NCBI GenBank assembly: GCA_947471745.1
Contig: CANJKZ010000777.1
Coordinates: forward strand, 3,094,001-3,158,000
Length of the DNA: 64,000 nucleotides
Direction: 5' to 3'
Source: Closterium sp. Naga37s-1
Lineage: Eukaryota; Streptophyta; Zygnematophyceae; Desmidiales; Closteriaceae
Shown here: piece by piece, positions 48,541-58,981 of the stretch
How the letters are laid out: the number at the start of each line of letters is the position of its first letter
How positions within the stretch are numbered: the stretch's first letter is position 1
The notes under the pieces: generated by a model
The model's input: only the letters and a program-made list of their open reading frames with translations
Database searches by the model: none
Told to the model about the DNA's origin: nothing
Program-made: the position numbers and the translations under genes

Positions 48541-49915
48541 AGCCGCATGGATCATGGAGGTGCGAGCAACCTCCATGATCAAGCCAATGCGACGCTCAGC
48601 AATCCCATTCTGCTGTAGAGAGGCCGGAAGCATGAACGTCTGAGGGATGCCCTCCTTACGACAAAAGTCCTCAAGGAGGCGGGAGGAAAACTCACCGCCT
48701 CTGTCAGAGTGCAGTCGCAGGACCTAGGTCCTGCTCAAACCGCGCGTTCAGCAAGCGACGAACAGTGCGGATCCAGGGGATCAAAACACCGCAGACATCC
48801 GCCTTGATCTGCAAGAGAAAGACCATGGTGTAGCGCGTGTAGTCGTCAACAACCAGGAGAAAGTAGCGCTCGTGGTTCTGTCCACGGACGCGGGCGGGGC
48901 CCCACACGTCCATGCGGAGAGTATGCAGAGGAGCAGTGTTCGGAGAAAACGAGGAGGAGTGAGGAGCGGCGCGTTGCCGCCCCTCGACGCAGGGAAGGCA
49001 CGGCGGTGCAAGCGAGCGCGGGAGCGGGGGCAAGGACCTAGGGATGCCACAGACAAGGAGACAAGAGTGCATGCTATGCAGACGCGACAGAGAGGGGTGA
49101 CCCAGACAGTGGTGCCAAAAGAGAGACGGGTGCATGTGAAGGCGACACGAACAAGACGCAGCTACCTGTGCAGACTCAGTGGTCAGTGTGTACAGGCCAG
49201 ACCCGGGTCTCCGAGTGAACGCGGCAAGGTGGTCGCCAGTCCAAGAGTCCATACAGATCGCCATAAGCTCACCCTCAGGAGTAGTCACAGTGACAAACTG
49301 GTCCTGGAGGAAAGCGTTACTCACCAAGTTCGTAGCGAACAAGAGGAGGTGGACACATGTGAGTGAGCCGGAAGGGGCTGTCGGACACGGGAGAACGGTG
49401 GAGGCACGTGCTATGACTGGAACCCCAGAGGGGTCAGCCAGACTGACCAGAAAAGGTGCAGTGAGCGGTGTGACTATGGTGCAGTCGCGGAAGAAGCAGC
49501 GAGTCGCGCTTGAGTCAAGCGTGTCGGTGTGCAAAGCCTCCACTGGAGCTGCACCTGAGCTAGTAGGCTCACAGGCAGCTAGACTCATAGCCTCTTCACC
49601 ACCAGGGACGAGTCACTAGGAAACCCACTCCCGAAGCTGCTGCGGCAAGAGGGTCTCCCGCGGATGGTGCTGCCACTGCTGACCACCCCCAGAACCGTCA
49701 CCTCCACCAGCGGCACCATCTGCAGGAGCAGACCCACAGGTACCTACACTCACTGCCTCGACCAGCAGCTGCACCTCCCCTAACATCGGACCCCGCTGAT
49801 GTAGTGTCTAACCACAGCGTCGAACAAAGTGTGGGCCGTCGTCACCTGACGAAAGTGGGCCCGCTGGTCGACTGGCAGGAGAGCTCGGACGGCACGCTGT
49901 GCGACAGGGTCGCGC
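48541..49915 (-). pseudogene. Element H integrase core, protease and Gag remnant
   Basis: Protease: LDSSATRCFFRDCTIVTPL (DSG changed to DSS). GAG-pre-integrase: WHHCLGHPSLSRLH and CLPCVEG. Integrase core: MDVWGPA and VDDYTRYTMVF, with later parts in broken frames. At about 49,700-49,620 the motif ETLLPQQLREW appears again before the protease region. A capsid fragment at 49,915-49,800 is cut by element I. Confidence 0.8.
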
Positions 49916-50053
49916 TGTCAAGTTACAAAACTGTAAGAAATTGACTAAGGAAAGTGAAACAAGCAAGATATAAGAGACCAAACCCTAACCCCATGAGATA
50001 TGAATGTAACACCTAGACGACCCTAAACAACACATATAAAATATAGGTTGACA
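49916..50053 (-). repeat. Element I 3' LTR
   Basis: This LTR of about 138 bp reads TGTCAACCTATATTTTAT from 50,053 and ends CTTGACA. It lies inside the Gag remnant of H; the five bases before it are CGCGC. Confidence 0.8.
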
Positions 50054-50984
50054 CACCCCCATAGTCTAGGTGACGGTACCGTAGTCCTGTGGAAAGCAAC
50101 ACAAATCTCAGGGTGGGTCTCAAGGACACACACAGTCTGAGAGCAAGCAAGGGTCACATGACCAGTCAGCAAGAACAAGCAAGGGTCACAAGACCAGTTC
50201 ACAAGAACAAGACAAACCTCAGGGTGGAGTTCAAAGTCACCACACACTCCGAGAGCAAGCAAGGGGCCACAAGGCCAGTCCACATGCAAGTATACAGCAA
50301 ATATAAGGAGATGCAAGAGTACATGACAAGCAGGACAAAGCATCTCTACGTAAGCAAGTGAGGACGAGCAGGCACAAGGCCAAGCTGGGTGCAAAAACGC
50401 TGGTGGTCACAAGGCGGCAACGCCTTGGTGAAGATATCTGCCGTGTTGGCCTCAGAGACCACACGTCGTACGAATGCATGACCACGCTTCTGAAAGCCAC
50501 GAAGAAGGAAGTAACGAAGCTGGATGTGCTTCGCCTTCCCAACCAGTCGGGGCTCCTCACACAACAAGGCAACAGACCTGTTGTCGGCGGAACAAGATTG
50601 GGGGAGAGCGAGGCCGCTCACCAAGGTCGGTGAGAAGGAAAGACAGCCAGCGAAGCTCCTGAGCGGACATTGCCGCAGCGTACACCTCTCCATCACAGCT
50701 GGATCTGGAGGCGGACAACGCCCGAGTCGACTGCCACGAAACAACACTTGTCCCGAGGCTAAAGGAGTACCCTGTATAGACCGACGCGTCTCCGCGGCGT
50801 CGGTCCACGACGAGTCTGAGTAACCTGTAAGTGTAACTAGCTGCTTCCCTCCAAGGACAAGTCCCATGCCTTATGTACTTGCAACATAATTCGACACCCT
50901 CTTAGCAGCGTACCAGTGGGACGGTCAGTGTCTCCCAGGCGCCACAAAGCGCGCAAGGATGCTAAGAGGATAAGCTAGGTCTGC

Positions 50985-51560
50985 TGCTGCTGCTGCTGCT
51001 GCTGTTGTCGCTGCTGGTGCTGCTGTGCCCGCTCAAAACGCTCACGCTCCTCCTTCTACAACCGGTGGAGACGCTGCTCATGGGTTAGGAAACGTACAGT
51101 GCGCGGTGTAGGCGCCTTAGTGCCAGTGCCTCCAGCTCCAGCACTTCCAGATTCAGCACCTCCACCAGCGACGCCCACGGGGCTCCTGTACCTCCCGCAG
51201 GAACACCCCCAGGCTCCGCAACAACCGACCGCAGAGAAGAACGAGGAGAGAACTGCGGGATGGACGGGAAGCCAGGGGGCGACGCGGGGCGAGGCCGCCG
51301 ACTCGAGGCTGCCGTGTCCTCCACGAAAGTGACCTCCACTCCCACACCCCCTGCACCCCTAGAGCCGACACCACCAGCTCCGGCAGCCCGAGTACCCTCA
51401 CCCTCTGCAACTGCACCTCCCTCACCCCCAGACACGACAGGGACTAGATGCTATGGGGGAGACGACTGCGGAGTGACGTGCGACATACCTGACGGGGCAG
51501 GACGCGAAGGGGGGGGGCTCCAGGGGGGACTAAGGGGGGCTCAAGGGTGAGGAACAGCGG
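50985..51560 (-). pseudogene. Element I spacer with poly-Gln
   Basis: A run of CAG/CTG triplets (about 50,985-51,030) encodes poly-Gln on the minus strand, preceded by GARVRGGGA-type Gly-rich sequence (about 51,430-51,100). It connects the integrase tail directly to the RNase H side, so about 200 RT codons are missing. Confidence 0.7.
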
Positions 51561-52334
51561 GGGGGAAAAGACCTCAGTACCTCGGTGGGGGCAAATCCTG
51601 TAGTAACAGACAGACTCGTCGAACGTGACGTCCTGAGAAGCGAAGAACTGGTGGGTGACCAGGTCGTAAAACTACCAGCCCGAGGCGTCCAAAGGGAAGC
51701 CAAGAAAGACACAGGCACGAGTGCGGACAGACAAGGCGCGAACGTGAGCCATAGAACCCCAAACGCGGTAGTCTGCTGCTACTCCCAGAAAACCTGTCCA
51801 AAGGAAGACCGGCGTCTGCGTCACTAGGCCACAAGTTCAGCTGGTGCGCGACGTACCGGACTGCTTGAGGCCACAGGAACTGGGGGGCACCAGCATGGCA
51901 CATGGAGGTCCGGGAAACCTCCATGACCAGGCCGATGTGTCGCTCCGCTACCCTGTTCTGCTGCGGTGAGTCAGGTAGCGTGTAAGACAGGATGATACCT
52001 CGACTCTGACAGAACGTCTCCAGGCGAGTGGAAGAAAATTCACCACCACGGTCCGAGTGTAAACGGAGCCCTCGCTAGTAGCCATGGTTCAAGGACGGTA
52101 GGCACGTCGGCCTTCCGTCGCAAGGGGAAAACCGTGGTGCAGCGGGAGTAGTCGTCTACCACAATCAGGAAGTAGCGCTCCCGACGTGGGCCAAGGACCG
52201 GGGAGGGGCCCCAGACGTCCAAGTGCAGGGTCTGAAAAAGAGCCGTGGTGGGGGGGAACGAGGAGGAGTGAGGGGCAGCGCGCTGCCGACCCTCGACGCA
52301 AGGAGTGCACGGCGGCGCAGGCGAGCGAGGAAGC

Positions 52335-52465
52335 TGTCAAACATATATGACATAGTCTGTGTAGGCTGTAGTGGGGTAGACTATATGGGGTACAACACTG
52401 CTAGGTTTTCTTACTTGTACCCATCTCCTTGCTAGTTCAGTCATTCCTTGTTCTATCTTTTCACA
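52335..52465 (+). repeat. Element J 5' LTR
   Basis: This 131-bp LTR starts TGTCAAACATATATGACAT and ends TTTTCACA. The five bases before it are GAAGC. Confidence 0.85.
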
Positions 52466-52514
52466 TGGTTTCAGAGCAGGTTCCCTAGTGGGACCGGTTT
52501 TTTTTTTAGGGCCC
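52466..52514 (+). promoter_or_regulatory. Element J primer-binding site, stem-loop, GGGCCC
   Basis: TGGTTTCAGAGC is followed by GTTCCC-TAGT-GGGACC (52,480-52,495, one mismatch in the stem) and GGGCCC at 52,509-52,514. Confidence 0.65.
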
Positions 52515-52572
52515 ACCACGAACTTTTTTTTTTCTGCCCTGCCCGAATCGCACTGTCGTGCCTTGCACCTGA

Positions 52573-52716
52573 CTACCCGCGCCCTCGAGCGCCTGCCTAC
52601 CCGCGCCCTCGAGCGCCTGCCTACCCGCGCCCTCGAGCGCCTGCCTACCCGCGCCCTCGAGCGCCTGCCTACCCGCGCCCTTGAGCGCATGCCTACCCGC
52701 GCCCTCGAGCGCCACC
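52573..52716. repeat. 24-bp repeat x6 in the J leader
   Basis: CTACCCGCGCCCTCGAGCGC plus CTGC repeats from 52,573 every 24 bp, followed by a region of longer GC-rich repeats (CGTCGCGACGCCCCTGCGGG units, 52,850-53,160, and CCCTGCAGCAGCTGCCGTCG units, 53,230-53,520). Confidence 0.92.
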
Positions 52717-53611
52717 CTGCCGCCCTGCCCTGCAGGCCGCGCGCGGGCCTGCCCTGCACCCGCGAAGCCGCCCCTGGACCCCGCGGCGCGGCCCCTGGAC
52801 CCCGCGGCGCGGCCCCTGGACCCCGCGACGCGTCGCCCTGCTCGTCGCGACACCTCTGCGGGACCCGGGCGTCGCCCCTGCCTCGTCGCGACGCCCCTGC
52901 GGGACCCGCGCGTCGCCCTCGCCTCGTCGCGGCGCCTCTGCGGGACCCGGGCGTCGCCCCTGCCTCGTCGCGACGCCCCTGCAGGCCCGCGCGTCGCCCC
53001 CGCCTCGTCGCGGCGCCTCTGCAGGACCCGGGCGTCGCCCCTGCCTTGTCGCGACGCCCCTGCGGGACCCGCGCGTAGCCCCCGCCTCGTCGCGACGCCC
53101 CAACGGGACCCGGGCGTCGCCCCCCCTCCCTCGTCGCGACGCCCCTGCGGGACCCGCGCGGCGTCGCCCCTGCCCGCCGCGGCGCCCTGCCCTACCCCGC
53201 GCCCGCCCTTGGGACGGCCGCCCCTGCCCCGCCCTGCAGCATCCTGCCGTCGCGGCCCTGCCCCACCCTACAGCAGCGGCCGTCGCGGACTGCCCAGCCC
53301 TGCAGCAGCTGCTGTCGCGGCCCTGCCCCGCCCTGCAGCAGCTGCCGTTGCGGCCCTGCCCCGCCCTGCAGCAGCTGCCGTCCCGGCCTGCCCCACCCTG
53401 CAGCAACTGCCGTCGCGGCCCTGTCCCGCCCTGCAGCAGCGGCCGTCGCGGCCCTGTCCCCGCCCTGCAGCAGCTGCCGTCGCGGCCCGGCCCCGCCCTG
53501 CAGCAACTGCCGCGGAGCTCCCTGCTGCGGTCGCGGCCCCGCCCTGCAGCTGTAGCGGCCCCGCCGTCGCCGCCGTCTTGCGCCTGCCCTTCCCACCACT
53601 GGTGAGCACTG

Positions 53612-53705
53612 CCTTGCCCGCGCTGCTACCGCTGCTACTGCTACTACTGCTTTTACTGCTCCTACTGCTACTACTACTGCTGCTACTACTGCTACTGCTC
53701 CTCGT
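53612..53705. repeat. CTG/CTA triplet microsatellite
   Basis: An imperfect run of CTG, CTA and CTC triplets lies between the J leader and its first coding motif. In one frame it encodes poly-Leu, which is unlikely to be translated as such. Confidence 0.85.
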
Positions 53706-53716
53706 GGCGTGGCCAG

Positions 53717-54994
53717 ATGCAGCTCCAGGGCCGTCCGCGTGAGTCCCTCACGCCCCAGCAGCTTCGTGCGTGGTACGCTAGTTGGGGTTGTCGGGGAGGC
53801 CGTAGTGGGACTCGTCCTGGAGTGGGTAGTTCGGGAGCTTCTTGTAGTGGCCCGGTGCAGCTGCAGCGTCGTCCGCGCGAGTCCCTCACGCCCCAGCAGC
53901 TTCGTGAGTGGTACGCTAGTTGGGGTTGTCGAGGTGGCCGTAGTGCGAGTCGCCCTAGAGTGGGTAGTTCGGGAGCTTCTGGTAGTGGCCAGGTGCAATT
54001 GCAGCGTCGTCCCCGCGAGGCTCTTTCGCCCCAGCAACTTCGTGAGTGGTACGCTCAGAGTAGAGGGTCACTGAACACTGCTCGCTGCCCGTACGTCATT
54101 CGCACGGGTGTCCAGACTGGTCAGCCTTGCGGGACACCTAGTCACACAGAGTCCCGCTGCTTCGCCCGTCTGAGCGACGCTTGGCGTACAGAGTTTGGCG
54201 ACGACGCTGAGCTCCCCTCCTGGCTGGAGCTGCTTAGGCAAAGGGTAGATATCTTTGCTCTTGACTATGATGCTATCCTCACTGCCATGTATGCATTGTC
54301 TACTAGTGCTGAGGGTGCCTGTCACCTGTGTGTGCCGCCTGACCCTGGTATCCAGTCTGCTGCTCTAGGTGCTGGTGGAGCTGCTGCTCTAGGTGCTGGT
54401 GCGTCTCCTGCTCCAGGTGCCAATGAGGCTGCTGCTCTAGGTGCTCGTGCGTCTCCTGCTCCAGGTGTTGGTGAGGCTGCTGCTCTATCCGCTGGTGAGT
54501 CTACTGCTCCAGGTACTGGTGAGTCTGCTCTCTCTGGTGCTGCGCCTGCTGCAGTCTTGCACACCTTCACCCTTGACTCGGGTGCTTCCCGCTCCTTCTT
54601 TCGAGACCGCACCACACTCACGCCGCTTAGTCGGCCGGTTGCAGTCTCTCTGGCAGACCCCTCTGGGGGTCCTGTCCTTGCCCACTACTCCACTGTCCTA
54701 CCGTGTCCGGCGGCCCCGTCTGGCTCCCTGTCAGGTCTTTACCTTCCCTCGTTCTCTACGAACTTGGTGAGTGGTGCTGACCTGCAGGATGGGGGGGTTG
54801 ACCAGTTCACTCCTGCGAGTCAGCGAGTGACCCACTGCACGTGTGCTCGGACGGGCCGACACTTGGCCACGTTTACCCGTCAGCCGGGGTCGAGACTGTA
54901 CACACTGACTACCGAGTCTCCTCCGGTTACTGCGTCTGGTCAGGCAGCTGCGTCGGGTCAGGTGTTTTGCTGCAGCGTCCAGGTCTGGTCCTGA
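53717..54994 (+). CDS. Element J zinc knuckle and protease polyprotein
   Basis: A 425-codon frame begins with three copies of a module ESLTPQQLR(A/E)WYASWG (residues about 8-95). An expanded zinc knuckle C-x13-C-x4-H-x4-C (CPYVIRTG...CGTPSHTESRCF) follows, then Ala/Gly/Leu repeats (GAGEAAALGA type) and the protease LDSGASRSFFRDRTTLTPL. The capsid is missing, so this protein alone could not form particles. It ends at a frameshift before the GAG-pre-integrase segment (LSHQTLLWHHRLGHPS in the next frame at about 55,025). Confidence 0.85.
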   Translation: MQLQGRPRESLTPQQLRAWYASWGCRGGRSGTRPGVGSSGASCSGPVQLQRRPRESLTPQQLREWYASWGCRGGRSASRPRVGSSGASGSGQVQLQRRPREALSPQQLREWYAQSRGSLNTARCPYVIRTGVQTGQPCGTPSHTESRCFARLSDAWRTEFGDDAELPSWLELLRQRVDIFALDYDAILTAMYALSTSAEGACHLCVPPDPGIQSAALGAGGAAALGAGASPAPGANEAAALGARASPAPGVGEAAALSAGESTAPGTGESALSGAAPAAVLHTFTLDSGASRSFFRDRTTLTPLSRPVAVSLADPSGGPVLAHYSTVLPCPAAPSGSLSGLYLPSFSTNLVSGADLQDGGVDQFTPASQRVTHCTCARTGRHLATFTRQPGSRLYTLTTESPPVTASGQAAASGQVFCCSVQVWS

Positions 54995-56009
54995 GTCTGC
55001 CCCCTGCTCGTGTCGTCTCCTGTCTCACCAGACTCTCCTCTGGCACCACCGCCTTGGTCACCCCTCCTTGCCTCGTCTCCGAGGCATGGCCTCCCGTGCC
55101 CTTGTCTCTGGTCTCCCCCGGTCCCTCCCTCCCCTTCCCCCGGGGCCTGCCCCTACCTGCGTTCCCTGCGTCGAGGGGCGGCAGCGCGCCGCTCCTCACT
55201 CCTCCGATTTTCCTCCGACAGAGGCTCCGCTACAGACTCTCCACATGGACGTGTGGGGCCCAGCCCGCATCCGTGGACAGGGTCACGAGCGTTACTTCCT
55301 GCTGGTGGTTGACGACTACTCGCGTTACACCACAGTCTTCCCCTTGCGCCGCAAGGGTGAGGTCACTGAGGTGTTGATCGACTGGATCCGCGCTGCCCGT
55401 CTCCAGCTCAGAGAGAGTTTCGGCTCGGACTTTCCTGTTCTGTGTCTGCACTTCGACAGAGGTGGAGAGTTTTCCTCCGACCTTCTGCGAGCCTTCTGTC
55501 GTGCGGAGGGCATCCGCCAGACGTTCACGCTTCCGGCCTCTCCGCAGCAAAATGGGATTGCTGAGCGCCGCATTGGCATGGTCATGGACGTCGCTCGTAC
55601 GTCCATGATCCATGCGGCTGCTCCCCATTTTCTGTGGCCGTTCGCGGTTCAGTGCGCGGCGCATCAGATCAACCTTCAGCCCCGGGTCTCCATGCCGGAG
55701 ACCTCCCCTACTCTGCGATGGACGGGGAAGGTTGGCGATGCGTCTGCGTTCCGTGTCTGGGGATCTCGAGCTTTCGTCCGCGACTTGTCTGCGGACAAGC
55801 TGTCCTCCCGTGCTGTTCCCTACGTCTTCCTTGGCTTCCCCCCTGACGCGCGTGGTTGGCAGTTTTACCACCCCACCTCGCGCCGTGTTCTGTCCTCCCA
55901 GGACGTCACGTTTGACGAGTCGGTTCCTTACTACCGTCTGTTCCCCTACCGCGCTGCCCCCCTCCCCCCCCCCCGCCGCTCTTCCTCGCGCCAGGTCGTC
56001 CCCCGATAG
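54995..56009 (+). pseudogene. Element J integrase
   Basis: Frame from about 55,010: WHHRLGHPSLPRLRGM ... CVPCVEG, core D (MDVWGPA), D (LHFDRGGEF, with Phe for the usual Ser) and E (QQNGIAERR), and the C-terminal WTGKVGDASAFRVWGS. A frameshift lies in the Pro run near 55,970. Confidence 0.9.
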
Positions 56010-57962
56010 ACCCCCTCCCCCCTCAGGGTCCTGCCCCCTCAGGTGTGTCCCAGGTAGACGCAGTCGAGCCTGTCAAGGTAGCTGTTGACTCTGGTGCTGT
56101 TAGGGGTGCTGAGCCTGAGCGTGCGTTGCCTGGGGGTGCTGGGTCTGGGGGTGCTGAGCCTGGGGGTGCTGAGTCCGGGGGTGCTGAGCCTGGGGTTGCT
56201 GGGTCTGGGGGTGCGGAGCCTGAGGGTGTTGGGCCTGCTCGTGTGGAGTCTGGCGGTGCTGGGCTTGGAGGTCCTTCGGGTGCTTCGTCCCGGCGGGAGC
56301 TACTCTCTCCGCAGGAGCTTCGCGAGTGGTTTGATCGGCGCTGGAGCCGTGCTGCTGGAGCTGGTGGTGCTCCCGGCGCTGGAGGTTCTACTGCTGTTGG
56401 AGGTCCTTCTGCTGCTGGGGCTGCTGGAGCCACGGGTCCCGGAGGTGCTCGTACTGGAGGTACTGGAGCTGCTGGGCCTGGTGGTGCTACTGGTGCTGGA
56501 GCTGCTGGCGGTGCTGGAGCTGGCGGTGCTGCTGGAGTAGGTCCTGCTGGAGGTACTGGAGCTGGAGCTGCTTCGTCTTCCGGTAGTCCTGCTGGAGCTG
56601 GAGCTGCTGGAGGTGCTGGAGCTGGAGGTGCTGCTGGAGGCGGTGCTCCTGTGGGTGCTGGAGTTTGCGCTACTGGAGCAGCTGGTGGTGCTGCTGGAGC
56701 TGTTGGAGCTGACGCTGGGGCTGCTGGTGCTGTCCCTGCTGGTTCTGGAGGTGCTGCGCGGCCGCGGCCGTACTTCGTTCCGCTCCTTGAGCAGGTTCTT
56801 GGTCTCCCGCCTTCTACTGGTCCTGCTCCTTCCTTAGAGTGTCCACCGCCTGTCCAGTCCGAGTCACAGTTACAGCTGGCTTCCCCACTGCCTGCTCCTT
56901 CTCCCTACACTGGTCCTTCTGGAGGTCTTGCTGAGCGTCGCGAGCCTGAGTCTCGTCCCGCGTCGCCTGTTCGTTCTACTCGCACTGGTCGTCGTGTTCC
57001 GCGTCAGCGTCCTCCTGCGGTCCCAGGCACGCACCAAATGGCACTGCGTCCTTCCACTGCTCCACTGCGTGTCCCTTTGCCGTCTCCTCCAGAGTCCTCT
57101 CTTCCTGCTCTTGCTGACCCGGAGTCTGACTCCCTTCGTGCTGCCAGTCTTACTGTCACGCGTCTCCTGGCTACTGTTGTCACTGACCCTTCCTTTGAGT
57201 CCACTGCTGCGTCTGCCTTAGTTGCTGAGCTTGTCGACTTCGCTGATCACTGTCGTCTAGACTACGCCGCTAGTCTTGTTGCTGAGTCTGAGTCTGTCTG
57301 TCCTCCGTCCGTCGGGGGTGAGTGTGCTCTTAGCACGGACGTCCTTGAGGACAGGCAGGAGGAGTTCCAGTGTTTTGCTGCTGCTTTACCTCATCTCGTG
57401 TCCATGCTCCTTGCCCCTGAGGGAGACCCGGATGCACCAGACATCCCGACCCCGCGCTCTTACGCAGGGGCGATAGAGGGTCCCTACTCCTCTCAGTGGC
57501 AGAGAGCCATGGACGCAGAGATGGCTTCTTGGAAGTCCACAGGCACCTACGTCGACGAGGTTCCCCCACCTGGGGCGAACATCGTCAGTGACATGTGGAT
57601 CTTCAGGGTGAAGCGGCCACCAGGTTCTCCACCTGTCTTCAAGGCGCGATACGTGGCTCGAGGCTTCAGTCAGCGACAGGGAGTTGACTAATTCCAGACC
57701 TTCTCTCCCACCCCGAAGATGACCACTCTTCGGGTGCTGCTGCACATAGCCGCTCAGCGCGACTACGAGCTTCACTCTCTTGACTTCAGCACTGCTTTCC
57801 TACAGGGCAGCCTGCACGAGGAGATCTGGCTGCGCCGCCCACCTGGCTTCACTGGGTCGTTTCCTCCTGGTACTTGGTGGAGCCTCCGGCGGCCAGTCTA
57901 CGGTCTCCGCCAGGCGACCTGTGAGTGGCACGACACACTGAGGCTCTTGGGTTTGCTCCTTC
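56010..57962 (+). pseudogene. Element J spacer and RT N-terminal half
   Basis: A spacer of GAEPG/GAESG-type repeats (56,085-56,260), the LSPQELREWFDRRW motif (about 56,310) and Gly/Ala repeats (to about 56,760) are followed by RT fingers (WKSTGTYVDEVPP, KARYVARGFSQRQGVD). TAA at 57,689-57,691 replaces a Tyr codon. RT continues LHSLDFSTAFLQGSLHEEIW to the K insertion; the YVDD palm is not in the window. Confidence 0.88.
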
Positions 57963-58090
57963 TGTCAGATTTATATGACATAGCTACTGTAGGCTATAGT
58001 GGGGTAGCACATATAGGGTACAGTTTTCTAGGGTTTGCATTTGTTGTACCCAACTTTCCCTTAGTCAATCCATTCTCGTTCAGTTTCTCA
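57963..58090 (+). repeat. Element K 5' LTR
   Basis: This LTR of about 128 bp starts TGTCAGATTTATATGACAT and ends GTTTCTCA. It is closely similar to the D LTR in the opposite orientation. The five bases before it are CCTTC. Confidence 0.92.
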
Positions 58091-58133
58091 TGGTATCGAG
58101 CAGGTTCCCCTGTGGGAACTGTTCCTAGGGCCC
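58091..58133 (+). promoter_or_regulatory. Element K primer-binding site, stem-loop, GGGCCC
   Basis: TGGTATCGAGC at 58,091 is followed by GTTCCC-CTGT-GGGAAC (58,104-58,119) and GGGCCC (58,128-58,133). Confidence 0.75.
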
Positions 58134-58981
58134 ACCACCTTTTTTTTTTCCTGCCCGGAGCGCGCTCTACACTGCCCGAGTCGCGCTCCCCTCTCTCGAC
58201 CCTGTCGCGCCGCCTTAGCGGCCCCGTCGCGTCGCCCTCGCGGCCCCTTCACGTCGCGCCGCCCTAGCGGCCGCGTCGCGCCGCCCTTGCGGCCCCGATC
58301 CGCCGCCCTCGCGGCTCCTTCGCGTCGCGCCGCCCTCGCGGCCCTTTCACGCCGCCCTCGCGGCCCTTTCTAGCCGCCCTCGCGGCCTCTTCAAGCCGCC
58401 CTCGCGACCCCCCCTCCTAGCCGCCCTAGCGGCCCCGTCGCCTACCCCTGCGGCCCCGGCGCCGCCCTTCCCTGCCTCGGCGCCGCCTCTGCTGGCCCCA
58501 TCGCCTACCCCTGCGGCCCCGGAGCTGCCCTTCCCGGCCCCGGCGCCGCCTCTACTGGCCCCGACGCCGCTCCACCCGGCCCCGACGCCGCTCCACCCGG
58601 CCCCGCCGCCGCTCCACCCGGCCCCGCCGCCGTCCCCACGCGGCCCCGCCGTCACCACCGAGCCGCCGGCGCCGCCGAGCTACTGCCGAGCCGCCCGATC
58701 CACCCGAGCCGCCCGAGCCGCCGCGCCACCTGAGCCGCCCGAGCCGCCGGGTCGCCGAGCCGCCGAGCTGCAGTTGCTACCGAGCCGCCCGAGCCGCCGA
58801 GTCGCCGAGCCGCAGTTGCTGCCGAGCCGCCGTACCGCCGAGCCGCCTGAGCCGCCCGAGCCGCCGAGTTGCCGAGCCGCTGAGCCGCCGAGCCGCCCGA
58901 GCCGCCCTGTCCGGTAAGAGCAGCGCCTCTGTCACTGCACTGCCCTTACCCTACTGTTCGCGCTGCTAGTCTACTGCTGTC

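Larger units (their letters stand above)
44727..49915 (-). mobile_element. Element H: degenerate copia element, 3' part
   Basis: A 3' LTR of about 99 bp (44,727-44,825) and a polypurine-like tract lie at the left. The minus strand then gives RNase H, RT, spacer, integrase, protease and a remnant of Gag, cut at 49,915 by element I. Many stops and frameshifts make H the oldest member of this nest. Its family is related to C/D/K but distinct in LTR and spacer. Confidence 0.88.
49916..52334 (-). mobile_element. Element I: copia element without RT core, 3' part
   Basis: A 3' LTR (49,916-50,053) with polypurine tract CTATGGGGGTG is followed on the minus strand by RNase H (50,346-50,870: EANTADIFTKALPPCDHQRF, RSSCDGEVYAAAMSAQELRW). 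The TRPD..YPLSILAR connection ends abruptly near 50,985. A CAG/Gln repeat and spacer (about 51,430-50,990) come directly after, then the integrase (52,330-51,560: LHLDVWGPSP, VDDYSRCTTVF, MEVSRTSMCHAGAPQFLWP). RT fingers and palm are absent. I is cut by J at 52,334. Confidence 0.85.
52335..57962 (+). mobile_element. Element J: copia element lacking capsid, interrupted by K
   Basis: A 5' LTR (52,335-52,465), primer-binding site TGGTTTCAGAGC and GC-rich leader (to about 53,700) are followed by zinc knuckle, protease, integrase, spacer and RT in plus orientation. RT is cut at 57,962 by K, within LGFAP. The Gag capsid found in K (MATPSVLAF...) is absent. J is inserted into the integrase of I. Confidence 0.9.

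Noticed and set aside
52448..53742. Long frames in the J leader, including a poly-Leu end
   Set aside because: GC and CTG repeats upstream of the first conserved motif; frames conflict on both strands.
58091..58102. tRNA gene signal at the TGGTATC(G)AGC sites
   Set aside because: These are primer-binding sites complementary to the 3' end of a tRNA, next to LTR ends; no tRNA gene body is present.
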